Positions 1 through 7,233 of a stretch of DNA of 64,000 nucleotides are shown in pieces. Origin of the DNA: Christensenella sp964438705 (GTDB lineage Bacteria; Bacillota; Clostridia; Christensenellales; Christensenellaceae); NCBI GenBank assembly GCA_964438705.1, contig CAYTKQ010000014.1, positions 1-64,000 of the forward strand, written 5' to 3'. A program made the translations under genes and the position numbers. How positions within the stretch are numbered: the stretch's first letter is position 1; each line of letters begins with the position of its first letter. The notes under the pieces are model-generated. The model was not told the DNA's origin, searched no databases, and was given only the letters and a program-made list of their open reading frames with translations.

Positions 1-2
1 GA

Positions 3-680
3 ACATATTCGGAGCTAGTATCAGAAGAAGAAAAAGGCAACACATTTATCGTTTTGCGCGAAAAAGAAATGTTTGCCAACAGCAATGATGTGCCTTACAA
101 TCAGTATATCATCTACACGCAGTGCAATATCAAAACCGAGGTCGCTTGGTTTATGACAAGTACCCCCGACTCATATACCGTTGATGTATTGATTATTGCT
201 AACAACCTATATCTTGATGAAAACGGCACTTTGCAATGGGATTCTGAACTGCAATCAAAAGCCTTGTTAAGTAGCAATTCTGGTGATCTAATCAGCAATT
301 ACACAGCAAAACAGCAGGAAAGGTATAATATTGTCACATCAAGCAATGATGGTCAAAATAGTCCATCGTCCGCAGAGACCGCAACTATGACAGATGCCGA
401 ATTGAAACAATATATTTTGGAGGGAAAAGACCGATATTATAGCAAAGATGAGTTGATGGGGAAATCTCAAACTGAACTCACGATGCTGCGTAATGGTATG
501 TTTGCGCTATCTGGAAAAGAGTTTGTGAAGAACATGGATGTAAAAGCGTTTTTCGAAGGTTGCGACTGGTACGCTCCTATTTCTTCGGATGACACAGTGA
601 TTGAAAGCAAAATCAACGATTTTCAAAAGAAGAACGCTGATTTGATCGTTGAAGTTGAAAAGGAGTTAGGATATAGATAG
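3..680 (+). CDS. YARHG-domain protein, 5' end outside the window
   Basis: The frame is open back to the first in-frame codon of the window, so the gene begins upstream; the internal TTG at 54 has no ribosome binding site and is not a credible start. About 225 residues are visible. The last 85 or so resemble the YARHG domain, an extracellular module: the segment LRNGMFALSGKEF takes the place of the family's LRNxIYARHGxxF and is followed by FFEGCDWYAP, matching the usual YF...WY.P ending. The YARHG signature itself is degenerate here. The N-terminal part is not recognised; it is polar and has no visible membrane segment. YARHG proteins are usually secreted or membrane-anchored, so an exported protein is the inference. 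The gene lies in the AT-rich accessory block and ends in its own terminator. Confidence 0.65.
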   Translation, partial: TYSELVSEEEKGNTFIVLREKEMFANSNDVPYNQYIIYTQCNIKTEVAWFMTSTPDSYTVDVLIIANNLYLDENGTLQWDSELQSKALLSSNSGDLISNYTAKQQERYNIVTSSNDGQNSPSSAETATMTDAELKQYILEGKDRYYSKDELMGKSQTELTMLRNGMFALSGKEFVKNMDVKAFFEGCDWYAPISSDDTVIESKINDFQKKNADLIVEVEKELGYR

Positions 681-720
681 CGCGAGAACAAAAACAGCAT
701 CGTTTCCTGCCGTATATTTG

Positions 721-754
721 AAAATCCTGCATGAAGATAAATATGCAGGATTTT
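721..754 (+). terminator. Rho-independent terminator after the YARHG gene
   Basis: A 12-bp stem, AAAATCCTGCAT (721-732) pairing with ATGCAGGATTTT (743-754), with a 10-nt loop and a T-rich tail. It lies 41 nt after the stop codon. Confidence 0.85.
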
Positions 755-942
755 TTATTTTATGGCTGGCTTTATCCAGCCTATCAGATTTTCTCCCTTA
801 GCATCAAGATCGTATGCGGTGCATCTCCAACTTGACGCAGTGAAAAAATGCGGTATTCCTCTTGGGACATGCGACTGAATAGGCTTTACTCAAGCCAGCC
901 AACATGGTTGGAAATTCGAGAAGAGCACGGAGGGTTTAAGAA

Positions 943-1443
943 ATGAAATTTTTTGATGGATGTAAGACCTTAGGGGATGTTAAAAGTCGATATTATGAAT
1001 TGGTAAAACACTATCATCCCGACAAACCGGAAAATGGGACAGCCGAGCAGGATATTTTAAAAACGGTTAATCATGAGTATGAAATCGCTTTTAAAATCTT
1101 TAAGAACACACACCAAGATTCAAAGGGCAATACCTACACCAAAGAGACGGACGAAATTCCAGATCAGTTTAAAGAAATCATCAATAAGGTGATCCGTCTT
1201 GAAAATGTATTCGTTGAAGTTTGCGGCTCATGGATATGGCTTACGGGAAACACTAAGCCCTATAAAGATTATCTCAAAGAAAACGGCTTTAAGTGGTCAT
1301 CCAAAAAATTCGCGTGGCACTGGCACACAGGCGAATTTAAAAAATGGAGCAAGTCCGAATGCTCACTTGATGAAATTCGCGTAAAATATGGTAGCCATTC
1401 TTATAAATCAGAAAAAAACGATAGATTGCAGGAAAGCCGCTGA
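943..1443 (+). CDS. J-domain (DnaJ-like) protein
   Basis: A 166-residue protein with an N-terminal J domain. The HPD motif that stimulates DnaK ATPase is at residues 25-27 (HYHPDK). The glycine-rich and zinc-finger regions of true DnaJ are absent. The C-terminal half (about 80-150) is rich in W, K and F (WSSKKFAWHWHTGEFKKWS), as in small J proteins carried on plasmids, phages and integrated elements. The likely role is targeting DnaK to an element-specific client; the client is unknown. GGAGG (928-932) precedes ATG by 10 nt. A possible promoter is TTGACG (832-837) with TATTCC (854-859), 16-bp spacing, but it is weak. The stop codon lies inside the loop of the following terminator. Confidence 0.8.
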   Translation: MKFFDGCKTLGDVKSRYYELVKHYHPDKPENGTAEQDILKTVNHEYEIAFKIFKNTHQDSKGNTYTKETDEIPDQFKEIINKVIRLENVFVEVCGSWIWLTGNTKPYKDYLKENGFKWSSKKFAWHWHTGEFKKWSKSECSLDEIRVKYGSHSYKSEKNDRLQESR

Positions 1444-1458
1444 AATGCGGCTTTTCCT
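1433..1458 (+). terminator. Terminator overlapping the J-protein stop codon
   Basis: Stem AAAGCCGC (1433-1440) with GCGGCTTT (1447-1454), 6-nt loop, T-rich tail. The TGA stop at 1441-1443 is in the loop. Confidence 0.8.
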
Positions 1459-1490
1459 TATATTTGTATTTTGGAAATTGCACAAACGAC

Positions 1491-1533
1491 TGTTTATTTG
1501 CATCATTTAGTGGTATAATGATGCAAATAAACA
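1491..1533 (+). promoter_or_regulatory. Fic promoter inside a perfect palindrome (operator)
   Basis: TGTTTATTTGCATCAT (1491-1506) is repeated in perfect inverted orientation at 1518-1533, with 11 nt between. The -10 hexamer TATAAT (1514-1519) overlaps the inner edge of the right arm. No good -35 is visible. The site is 18 bp before the Fic start codon, so a bound repressor would block RNA polymerase. The obvious candidate ligand is the winged-helix end of the Fic protein itself. Confidence 0.7.
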
Positions 1534-1551
1534 AATTGTGAGGGAGAAAAA

Positions 1552-2604
1552 ATGCGCCGGTTAGATTATTCGCACACTGCAAATACGCTGCTAACAAAAG
1601 AAATCGTCAATCTGCTTTTCGCGATCCATGAGCAAAAAGGACAGCAAACTCTTTTTGTTGAAGCAAAGCCGGACATCCTAGACAGTTTGCTCAATGTAGC
1701 CAAAATTCAAAGCACCGAATCTTCAAATCGTATTGAAGGCATCTATACAACAGATAAGCGCGTCATTGAACTGGTACAAGAAAATGCCAAACCGCTCAAT
1801 CGAAACGAAAGTGAGATTGCCGGATATCGCGATGTGCTTGCGACCGTGCATGAAAACTATGATTATCTCCCGCCGCGCCCAAATATCATCTTGCAGTTGC
1901 ATCGTGATCTATATCAATATGCTTCGTTCTCCGCTGGTGGAGCTTTCAAAAGTACAGATAACATCATAGAGGAACGCGATGCAGAGGGTAAATCCAGAAT
2001 ACGCTTTCAGCCTGTTTCGGCTTTTGAAACGCCAATGATGCTGGAAAATATATGCAACGCCTATATCAATGAAATTGAACATGCGCAAGTTGATCCGCTG
2101 CTGTTGATCCCTGTTTACATATTGGATTTTTTGTGCATCCATCCTTTCAGTGATGGCAACGGACGGATCAGCAGGCTACTGACTTTGCTCTTGCTCTATC
2201 GCGCGGGATATATTGTCGGCAAATATATCAGCATCGAAATGCTGATTGAAAAAACAAAAGAATCCTATTATGAGATATTGGAAATCAGTTCGCAGGGCTG
2301 GCATGAGAGCAAAAACGACTATCGTCCCTTTGTGAAATACTATCTCGGCATCATACTGAATGCATACAGGGAATTTGCTTCACGAGTGGATATTCTATCC
2401 ACAAAAAAAGTTACCAAGAGCGAGCGCGTAAAAGCGATCATCGAAAGCCATTTGGGCAAAATTTCCAAAAAAGAAATTGCTTTGCGATGCCCCGACATCA
2501 GCGAAACCACCATAGAACGCACCTTGGGCGAATTGCTTAAGGCGGGCGAAATCGTAAAGATCGGCGCGGGCAGAGCCACTGCTTATGCTATGAGGCGGGG
2601 GTGA
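1552..2604 (+). CDS. Fic-family AMPylase with C-terminal winged helix
   Basis: A 350-residue Fic/DOC protein. Fic enzymes move AMP or another phospho-group from a nucleotide to a hydroxyl side chain of a target protein. The active-site motif HPFSDGNGR begins at H197 and is intact. The N-terminal inhibitory motif (S/T)xxxE(G/N) is present as S58-NRI-E62-G63, so this is a class II Fic, self-inhibited through its alpha-inh glutamate. Residues 1-100 form the Fic-N region, and about 285-350 form a winged-helix DNA-binding domain (KKEIALRCPDISETTIERTLGELLKAGEIVKIG). The start is supported by GAGGGAG 8 nt upstream. The gene is monocistronic and sits behind a palindromic promoter, consistent with autoregulation. 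Proteins of this layout are common on mobile elements; the target is unknown. Confidence 0.92.
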   Translation: MRRLDYSHTANTLLTKEIVNLLFAIHEQKGQQTLFVEAKPDILDSLLNVAKIQSTESSNRIEGIYTTDKRVIELVQENAKPLNRNESEIAGYRDVLATVHENYDYLPPRPNIILQLHRDLYQYASFSAGGAFKSTDNIIEERDAEGKSRIRFQPVSAFETPMMLENICNAYINEIEHAQVDPLLLIPVYILDFLCIHPFSDGNGRISRLLTLLLLYRAGYIVGKYISIEMLIEKTKESYYEILEISSQGWHESKNDYRPFVKYYLGIILNAYREFASRVDILSTKKVTKSERVKAIIESHLGKISKKEIALRCPDISETTIERTLGELLKAGEIVKIGAGRATAYAMRRG

Positions 2605-2647
2605 TGGATAACCATGTGTAATTGGGGATAAAATCGATAGTTTCAAA

Positions 2648-2678
2648 AAAATGAGGAAGCACTAAACTTCCTCATTTT
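2648..2678. terminator. Bidirectional terminator between fic and the DUF2188 gene
   Basis: A perfect 12-bp stem, AAAATGAGGAAG (2648-2659) and CTTCCTCATTTT (2667-2678), with a 7-nt loop. A/T tracts on both sides let it serve the converging genes on both strands. Confidence 0.85.
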
Positions 2679-2684
2679 ATAAGA

Positions 2685-2909
2685 TTATCCCTTGGGCGGG
2701 AACGGATCGTTCCCTTGTGAATCTTTTCCGCGAATCCTACCGTTTTTTCCATGTATGACCAATTCTGATTTTTGTCCTCGCGCTATTTTTCGAGCTATAT
2801 CTATAGCTTCTTGTTGCGTATTCGTCCTTTTTGTTGCCCGCTCATTACCTGCTCCAATAACTTGCCAGCCACCTTCGGGGCGTGGTGTAACATGTTGATT
2901 TTTTCTCAT
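2685..2909 (-). CDS. DUF2188 protein
   Basis: A 74-residue basic protein matching the DUF2188 family along its whole length: an N-terminal HVTPRPEGGWQV strand pair, the TNTQQEAIDIARKIARGQKSELVIHG helix and strand, and the GRIRGKDSQGNDPFPPKG tail. The function of the family is unknown; members are scattered in bacteria, often near defence or stress genes. AGGTG lies a few bases before the ATG and overlaps the stop codon of the upstream zinc-ribbon gene, so translation is probably coupled. Confidence 0.85.
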   Translation of the reverse strand: MRKNQHVTPRPEGGWQVIGAGNERATKRTNTQQEAIDIARKIARGQKSELVIHGKNGRIRGKDSQGNDPFPPKG

Positions 2910-2916
2910 ATTGCAC

Positions 2917-3027
2917 CTACTTTAACCTTGTTACTCGACCACAATGCGGACATTTTGATGGATTTGTAACTGGGATAATTTTTTTGCCACATCCACAAAT
3001 ATAGTACTTATATGTTAGCTTTTTCAT
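2917..3027 (-). CDS. 36-residue zinc-ribbon miniprotein
   Basis: A very short gene read directly from the minus strand. It encodes 36 residues with two cysteine knuckles, YICGCG (C11, C13) and KCPHCG (C26, C29), in a background of lysines: the plan of a rubredoxin-like zinc ribbon. AGGAAG lies 8 bases before the ATG. The stop codon TAG is 7 nt before the DUF2188 start. Spacing, binding site and four ordered cysteines argue that it is real. Zinc binding is an inference; partner and role are unknown. Confidence 0.65.
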   Translation of the reverse strand: MKKLTYKYYICGCGKKIIPVTNPSKCPHCGRVTRLK

Positions 3028-3031
3028 TAAT

Positions 3032-3139
3032 TTACTTCCTACGAGTCATATGCTCGTTCCTTTCACAAAGATAATATCTATATTCATCACTGTCTATATG
3101 TAAAAGCCTACTGATTACCTTTCCAGATGCAAATTTCAT
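3032..3139 (-). CDS. Possible 35-residue basic peptide
   Basis: An open frame of 35 codons from ATG at 3139 (GTG at 3148 is an alternative) to TAA 4 nt before the zinc-ribbon start. The product is arginine-rich at its end (CERNEHMTRRK). The following gene's ribosome binding site is inside its last codons, as in coupled operons. No clear binding site precedes its own start and no family is recognised. It may be a leader peptide or a chance frame. Confidence 0.35.
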   Translation of the reverse strand: MKFASGKVISRLLHIDSDEYRYYLCERNEHMTRRK

Positions 3140-3219
3140 ATTGCACACATTTCAAATTCATGATATGATACTCAAAGGTGATCTAGAGTACCCTATGTGT
3201 GCTTTTGCAATCTTGCAGA

Positions 3220-3246
3220 ACATCGAGCTACAACTCGATGTTTTTC
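3220..3246. terminator. Hairpin downstream of the AAA ATPase gene
   Basis: A perfect 8-bp stem, ACATCGAG (3220-3227) and CTCGATGT (3234-3241), followed by T's on the plus strand. It lies just past the stop codon of the minus-strand ATPase. Read on the minus strand its tail is only weakly T-rich, so it may allow read-through into the small-protein genes. Confidence 0.55.
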
Positions 3247-3248
3247 TT

Positions 3249-4559
3249 TTACATATTTCTTGTGTTATTGCCAAAAAACAATTCTGGATTGCAGCCTAAT
3301 GCTCCCTCAAGAATTCTATTTGACAGATTGACTTTAGCTCTAGACGTTTTCAGCTCATCGCTTAATCTTAGCAAAGAACATTTCCCATACATATCCTTAT
3401 TAGTTATCCAGATCTGATCACGGCGTATTTCTCCATCTACCAAAAGTGGCTGATGTGAAGTGCAAATAAGCTGCGCGTTATTACGATTGCTTTCAGGGTC
3501 TAGAAACAGTTTAATTATTTCTTTTACCAATGACAGATGCAATCCGTTCTCTATTTCATCTATTACTAATATGCCTCCCATTTCAAGAACATCAAACAGG
3601 TAAGGCAGTGCTGTGAAAAGTTTGACTGTACCCATAGACTCGTCCACAAAAAATGAAACAGGTTTACTAACATTTTCTTCGCCATCAGTATAGACCGCAT
3701 GCTCTGTCTCGACCCCAACCATTGTCTTATTTGCAATTATTTCTCGATTCTCAAAATTATCTGCCTCAATTTTTTGACAAGCAACCTCTTCCTCTTCATA
3801 AAAAATACGGATGTCTCTAATAGTAGGGTCAGCTTTTTGCAAAACTTTTACGTATTTTTGCAAACGTTTTTCAGAAAACGACTCCCTGTTAGGATTCGGA
3901 TTTAGAATTGGTGCTGTCATGTTGATAACCTTTATTTCTCTTATTGCTTCAACAAGCTCAGCAGCAACATCATTATTCAACATTGCTGCCACAGCCAAGC
4001 ATAAAGCCTCCTCCTTAACTGTATGTTTTGCCGCATCAAAAGATTTCAATGTGGATTTAAGCACAATTTCTTTATATGAAGGCGAAGTTCTAACGATCAG
4101 TTTCTCAGTGCGACGAACCTTTTTCGTCAAAATTTCTGATATGATTTTTTTATCTTGCACTGAAAATTCATAATAGTAAGTTGTCCCATTAACAACCAAT
4201 TCTATTGCAAAGGTTACAGGTTTATCATGATACGCTGTATCAAACACAAATACCGAAACAGGCTCATCCATACCTTTTAATTGAGGTATTGAGAGTAATT
4301 GAGAGTTATTTACAACGGTTAAAGGTGACCACTCTAACAATCGCTGAATTTCTCGAATAATTTTACAAAAATAAGTTTTCCCTGACCCATTTGCTCCGTA
4401 TATAAAAGACACTTTATTTAAGAGTGTATCTTCACAGACAAATGTATTCTGCAAATACTCTTTTTTGCTAGCATCAGATTTCGTCGTGAAGACAATGCGG
4501 TCTGCAAAAGAAGCAAAGTTTTCAGCAGATATAGATTTAATGTATGTGTTATGTATCAT
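3249..4559 (-). CDS. AAA-family ATPase (AAA_15/AAA_21, OLD-like ATPase part)
   Basis: A 436-residue ATPase of the ABC/SMC-like AAA_15/AAA_21 group. Walker A GANGSGKT is at residues 55-62 and Walker B is ILVIDEIENGLH near 330, followed by the TSHQPLL switch segment. The central 150-300 region is the usual helical insertion. The TOPRIM nuclease of OLD proteins is absent, and no RloB-type nuclease partner is next to it. Such ATPases are frequent in abortive-infection and other defence loci; here that is an inference. The ATG at 4559 is preferred over one 15 nt upstream because GGAGGG sits just before it. The upstream ATG overlaps that binding site. Confidence 0.8.
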   Translation of the reverse strand: MIHNTYIKSISAENFASFADRIVFTTKSDASKKEYLQNTFVCEDTLLNKVSFIYGANGSGKTYFCKIIREIQRLLEWSPLTVVNNSQLLSIPQLKGMDEPVSVFVFDTAYHDKPVTFAIELVVNGTTYYYEFSVQDKKIISEILTKKVRRTEKLIVRTSPSYKEIVLKSTLKSFDAAKHTVKEEALCLAVAAMLNNDVAAELVEAIREIKVINMTAPILNPNPNRESFSEKRLQKYVKVLQKADPTIRDIRIFYEEEEVACQKIEADNFENREIIANKTMVGVETEHAVYTDGEENVSKPVSFFVDESMGTVKLFTALPYLFDVLEMGGILVIDEIENGLHLSLVKEIIKLFLDPESNRNNAQLICTSHQPLLVDGEIRRDQIWITNKDMYGKCSLLRLSDELKTSRAKVNLSNRILEGALGCNPELFFGNNTRNM

Positions 4560-4579
4560 TTTTGTTCCCTCCATTTACT

Positions 4580-4607
4580 ATTATACACATTTCAATTCAA
4601 TCGTCAA
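4580..4607 (-). promoter_or_regulatory. Sigma-A promoter of the AAA ATPase gene
   Basis: On the minus strand TTGACG (4607-4602) and TATAAT (4585-4580) are separated by 16 bp, 20 bp before the chosen start codon. Confidence 0.75.
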
Positions 4608-4831
4608 TACTTATTGTCAATTTTTCTACATGTATGTCAATTTTATCAATTTAACACTTTTCGTTTGTGTTTGGTTTATTGAGCATACCATATTTTTACT
4701 TTGCTAGTCGCTAGAGATCATGTGAAATTGTTTAATAACCCTATCGTTGCTAATCCCTAGCTAATCAGCCCCCGCAAAACCACCCAAAACCACACGATAT
4801 TACGCGAGATCAAAAAAGAAACAGAATGCCA

Positions 4832-4857
4832 AAAACCCGCACAGCAATGCGGGTTTT
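4832..4857. terminator. Hairpin near the island end
   Basis: A perfect 10-bp stem, AAAACCCGCA (4832-4841) and TGCGGGTTTT (4848-4857). It can act on either strand. The 220 bases between the ATPase promoter and this hairpin hold no gene that I can see. Confidence 0.65.
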
Positions 4858-4905
4858 AAGGTGTTCTATGATATTAGGTGATACATCGTAAAAATTGGTT
4901 TGGAC

Positions 4906-4951
4906 TTCTCCTAAGGGCTAGTTACAAGTTCGATTCTTGTAGGGGGTGCCA
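4906..4951 (+). other. attR-like 3' fragment of a tRNA-Arg(CCU) gene
   Basis: This is a tRNA gene missing its 5' half. Visible parts are an anticodon loop CTCCTAA (4908-4914, anticodon CCT), stem strand GGGCT, a complete T arm (ACAAG, TTCGATT, CTTGT at 4924-4940), the 3' acceptor strand AGGGGGT, discriminator G and an encoded CCA (4949-4951). Bases before the anticodon loop do not pair as a 27-31 strand should, and no 5' acceptor strand complementary to AGGGGGT is found upstream. A fragment running from anticodon loop to CCA is what tyrosine integrases leave at the far end of an element. Its 3' end faces right, so the element lies to the left and the intact tRNA should be left of the window. 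Confidence 0.75.
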
Positions 4952-4955
4952 CGTT

Positions 4956-4984
4956 GGAGCAAAGTTCGCTTTGCTCCATTTCTT
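4956..4984 (+). terminator. Terminator after the tRNA-Arg fragment
   Basis: A perfect 9-bp stem, GGAGCAAAG (4956-4964) and CTTTGCTCC (4969-4977), with a TTCG loop and T-rich tail, 4 nt after the CCA. It is placed exactly where a tRNA gene's own terminator would be, which supports the sequence to its right being native chromosome. Confidence 0.8.
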
Positions 4985-5038
4985 ATTTCAATGCATAACG
5001 CTTCTTGTAACAATCAAAATTATAATGTGATTTTTCAT

Positions 5039-5313
5039 TCATTCCACATAGATCATTTTAAGTTGCTTTTGTTCTGCGTAATAAACTGCGTATGCGATTC
5101 CGCCTGTGTTCTTTTTCAGATAACAAACGCAGTATTGGCTGTTGCCCACCATATGCCGATTGCGTTTTTGCATGCAGTCGTTGAAATATCGTTTGGCCGC
5201 ATAGACAATCTTGTCTGTACAATGTAAAACCTCCGCATACTGTATTTTGTCCTCCTCACTCCAACCGCGCGTTTGTTCTTTGCATGGCAAATATCATAAT
5301 CAGTCTTAGTCAT
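5039..5313 (-). pseudogene. Truncated DUF1273 (YpsA-type SLOG) gene
   Basis: The minus strand encodes about 83 residues typical of the C-terminal half of DUF1273/YpsA proteins of the SLOG superfamily: PCKEQTRGWSEEDKIQYAE, then CMQKRNRHMV and the nucleotide-binding-fold ending TGGIAYAVYYAEQKQ. Full-length members have about 180 residues and start with a CxTGHR region, which is missing. A good start (GGAG then ATG at 5313) leads only a few codons before the frame disagrees with the SLOG part, and the SLOG frame has a stop just upstream of TTG 5290. An internal deletion with frameshift is the simplest explanation. It lies next to the integration scar, on the chromosome side. Confidence 0.6.
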
Positions 5314-5606
5314 GGGAACTCCGTTTTTAGCTTAAATGAGGTAATTTAATCAATTCAAAGCGGAGAATGATACGCGTTTTACTATAATAGCAGCCTCAAA
5401 CACATTGCAAACACACCATATACCCTTATGTTTTGACATTTTTTGCATTGATTTCTGCCGTACTCGCACGCATAGAATACTCCAAAAATAAAATCGATTT
5501 TACAATATTTCCCTTCTGCGGATGTATAGAATGATAAACAAGAAAAGAATTGGGGCCGGATTTCCGGCAAAAAAATCTAGGGTGAAACCGTTGGAGGGAA
5601 CTACAA

Positions 5607-6962
5607 ATGAATTCAAAAGAGTTGGTTTTGAATGCGATCCACAATAAGGAAGTTGATCGGATTCCGTGGGTGCCGTTCGTGGGCTGCCACGCGGCAAAGA
5701 TGATCGATGTGACGGCGACTGAATTTTTTAAAAGCGCAGACCTGATCCATCAGGGCGTGATGAAGGCATATGAGGAATATCAGCCGGACGGACTGCCCGC
5801 ACTGTTTGATTTGCAGCTCGAGGCCGAAGCGCTCGGATGCCAGCTTCAGTATGCAGACACGAATCCGCCGTCTGTGCAGACACATGTGCTGGAGGAGGGC
5901 AAGACGCTTGCCGACCTAAAGCTGCCCACCGAACAAGACGGACGTTTTCCTGTGGTGCTTGAGGCAATCGACCGCATCGTCGCTTCGCTTGGCGATAAAA
6001 TTGCGATTTACGGCCTGATCACCGGTCCGTTCACACTGGCACTTCATCTCAAAGGCACGGACATCTTCTTTGCGATGTTCGACGATCCGGAAGGCACGCA
6101 CGAGCTGATGCGTTTCTGCACAGATGTGGCAAAGCACACGGCAAAAATGTATATGGACAGAGGGTGCGACATCATCGCGGTGGTAGACCCGATGACCTCG
6201 CAGATTTCGCCGGACACGTTCCACGAGTTCGTCTCCCCCTACTGCACGGAAATCTTCGACTTTGTGCGTGAAAACGGCAAAGCGGGTTCCTTCTTCGTAT
6301 GCGGCAACGCTAAAAACAACATTGAGGAGATGTGCCTGTGTAAGCCGGACAATGTTTCCATCGACGAAAACATCCCGCTTGAATACGTCAAGGAAGTTTG
6401 CCAGAAAAACGGTATTTCCTTTGGCGGCAACATCAAGCTGACGCTCACCATCCTGTTCGGTACGCCCACAGACAACATTCAGGACGCGCAGAACTGCATG
6501 GCGATCGGCGGCAACAAGGGCTTCATCCTCGCACCGGGCTGCGATATCCCGTTCGACGCGCCGGTCCGCAACTTGAAGGCTGTCACCAGCGTTGTGCACG
6601 GCAACATCAGCGAAGTGATGGAGGACGATGATTCCCTCGCGGGCGTCACTTACGACCTACCGGATTACGCGAACGAAGATCAGGTCATCATGGACATTAT
6701 CACGCTCGACTCCGAATCATGCGCGCCCTGCCAGTATATGATGGAAGCGGTACGCGTTGCTGCGGAACCGTACGGCGACAAGGTCAAATACATCGAGCAC
6801 AAGGTGAAGGACAAAGAGTCCGTCGTATGCATGATGAAGCTCGGCGTTGCAAACATCCCCACCATCTGCATCGACGGCGACATCAAGTATGTCAGTATCA
6901 TCCCGGATCATCAGGAACTCAAGGACGTGATCGGCGAATATGTCAGCAAAAAGCAGAAATAA
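5607..6962 (+). CDS. URO-D-type corrinoid methyltransferase fused to a thioredoxin fold
   Basis: A 451-residue fusion. Residues 1-345 are a uroporphyrinogen-decarboxylase-like barrel of the MtaA/MtbA/CmuA type, which moves methyl groups between a corrinoid protein and an acceptor thiol. Visible blocks are EFVSPYC, FFVCGNAKNN and the late cysteine in PGCDIPFDAP. In MtaA-type enzymes zinc is held by HxC...C; here C232 and C312 are kept but the histidine position is F230. Residues 360-451 form a thioredoxin-like domain with CAPC at 372-375 and the cis-proline strand NIPTICIDG. GGAGGG 8 nt before ATG supports the start. The gene overlaps a small thioredoxin-like gene and is followed by a COG0523 GTPase. 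Function in methyl transfer is known for the family; the acceptor and the role of the fused domain are inference. Confidence 0.82.
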   Translation: MNSKELVLNAIHNKEVDRIPWVPFVGCHAAKMIDVTATEFFKSADLIHQGVMKAYEEYQPDGLPALFDLQLEAEALGCQLQYADTNPPSVQTHVLEEGKTLADLKLPTEQDGRFPVVLEAIDRIVASLGDKIAIYGLITGPFTLALHLKGTDIFFAMFDDPEGTHELMRFCTDVAKHTAKMYMDRGCDIIAVVDPMTSQISPDTFHEFVSPYCTEIFDFVRENGKAGSFFVCGNAKNNIEEMCLCKPDNVSIDENIPLEYVKEVCQKNGISFGGNIKLTLTILFGTPTDNIQDAQNCMAIGGNKGFILAPGCDIPFDAPVRNLKAVTSVVHGNISEVMEDDDSLAGVTYDLPDYANEDQVIMDIITLDSESCAPCQYMMEAVRVAAEPYGDKVKYIEHKVKDKESVVCMMKLGVANIPTICIDGDIKYVSIIPDHQELKDVIGEYVSKKQK

Positions 6963-7233
6963 AGAGGTTGTGCTCGTCACACTAGAGCAGCCGTGCACCG
7001 CGTGCATCATCACGTGCAATTTAACGGAAGAGATCATAGGAAAGCTGCGCAAGCGGAACGGGGATTTCCCCTTCCGCATTGTGCGGCTTAAGCATATCCG
7101 CGAGATCAAGAGCGTTCCCGGTCTCGAGGTGGAAAAGTTCCCGGCGGTCATCATCGACGGCGAACAGGTCACAGCGGGAAGCTTTCCGCATCCCGATATG
7201 CTGAAATACTACATTTATGGAGAAGAGTCATGA
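6940..7233 (+). CDS. Small thioredoxin/glutaredoxin-like protein
   Basis: A 97-residue protein with a thioredoxin-like plan: an N-terminal strand VVLVTLEQ, redox motif CTAC with a further cysteine (CTACIITC, about residues 19-26), and the KFPAVIIDGEQV strand holding the expected cis-proline. It resembles a second copy of the thioredoxin domain fused to the preceding methyltransferase. The start overlaps the upstream gene by 23 nt; a GTG at 6968 would give a shorter form. The stop overlaps the next start codon (ATGA). Its likely role is thiol or metal redox chemistry for the methyltransferase; this is inferred only from position. Confidence 0.72.
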   Translation: MSAKSRNKEVVLVTLEQPCTACIITCNLTEEIIGKLRKRNGDFPFRIVRLKHIREIKSVPGLEVEKFPAVIIDGEQVTAGSFPHPDMLKYYIYGEES

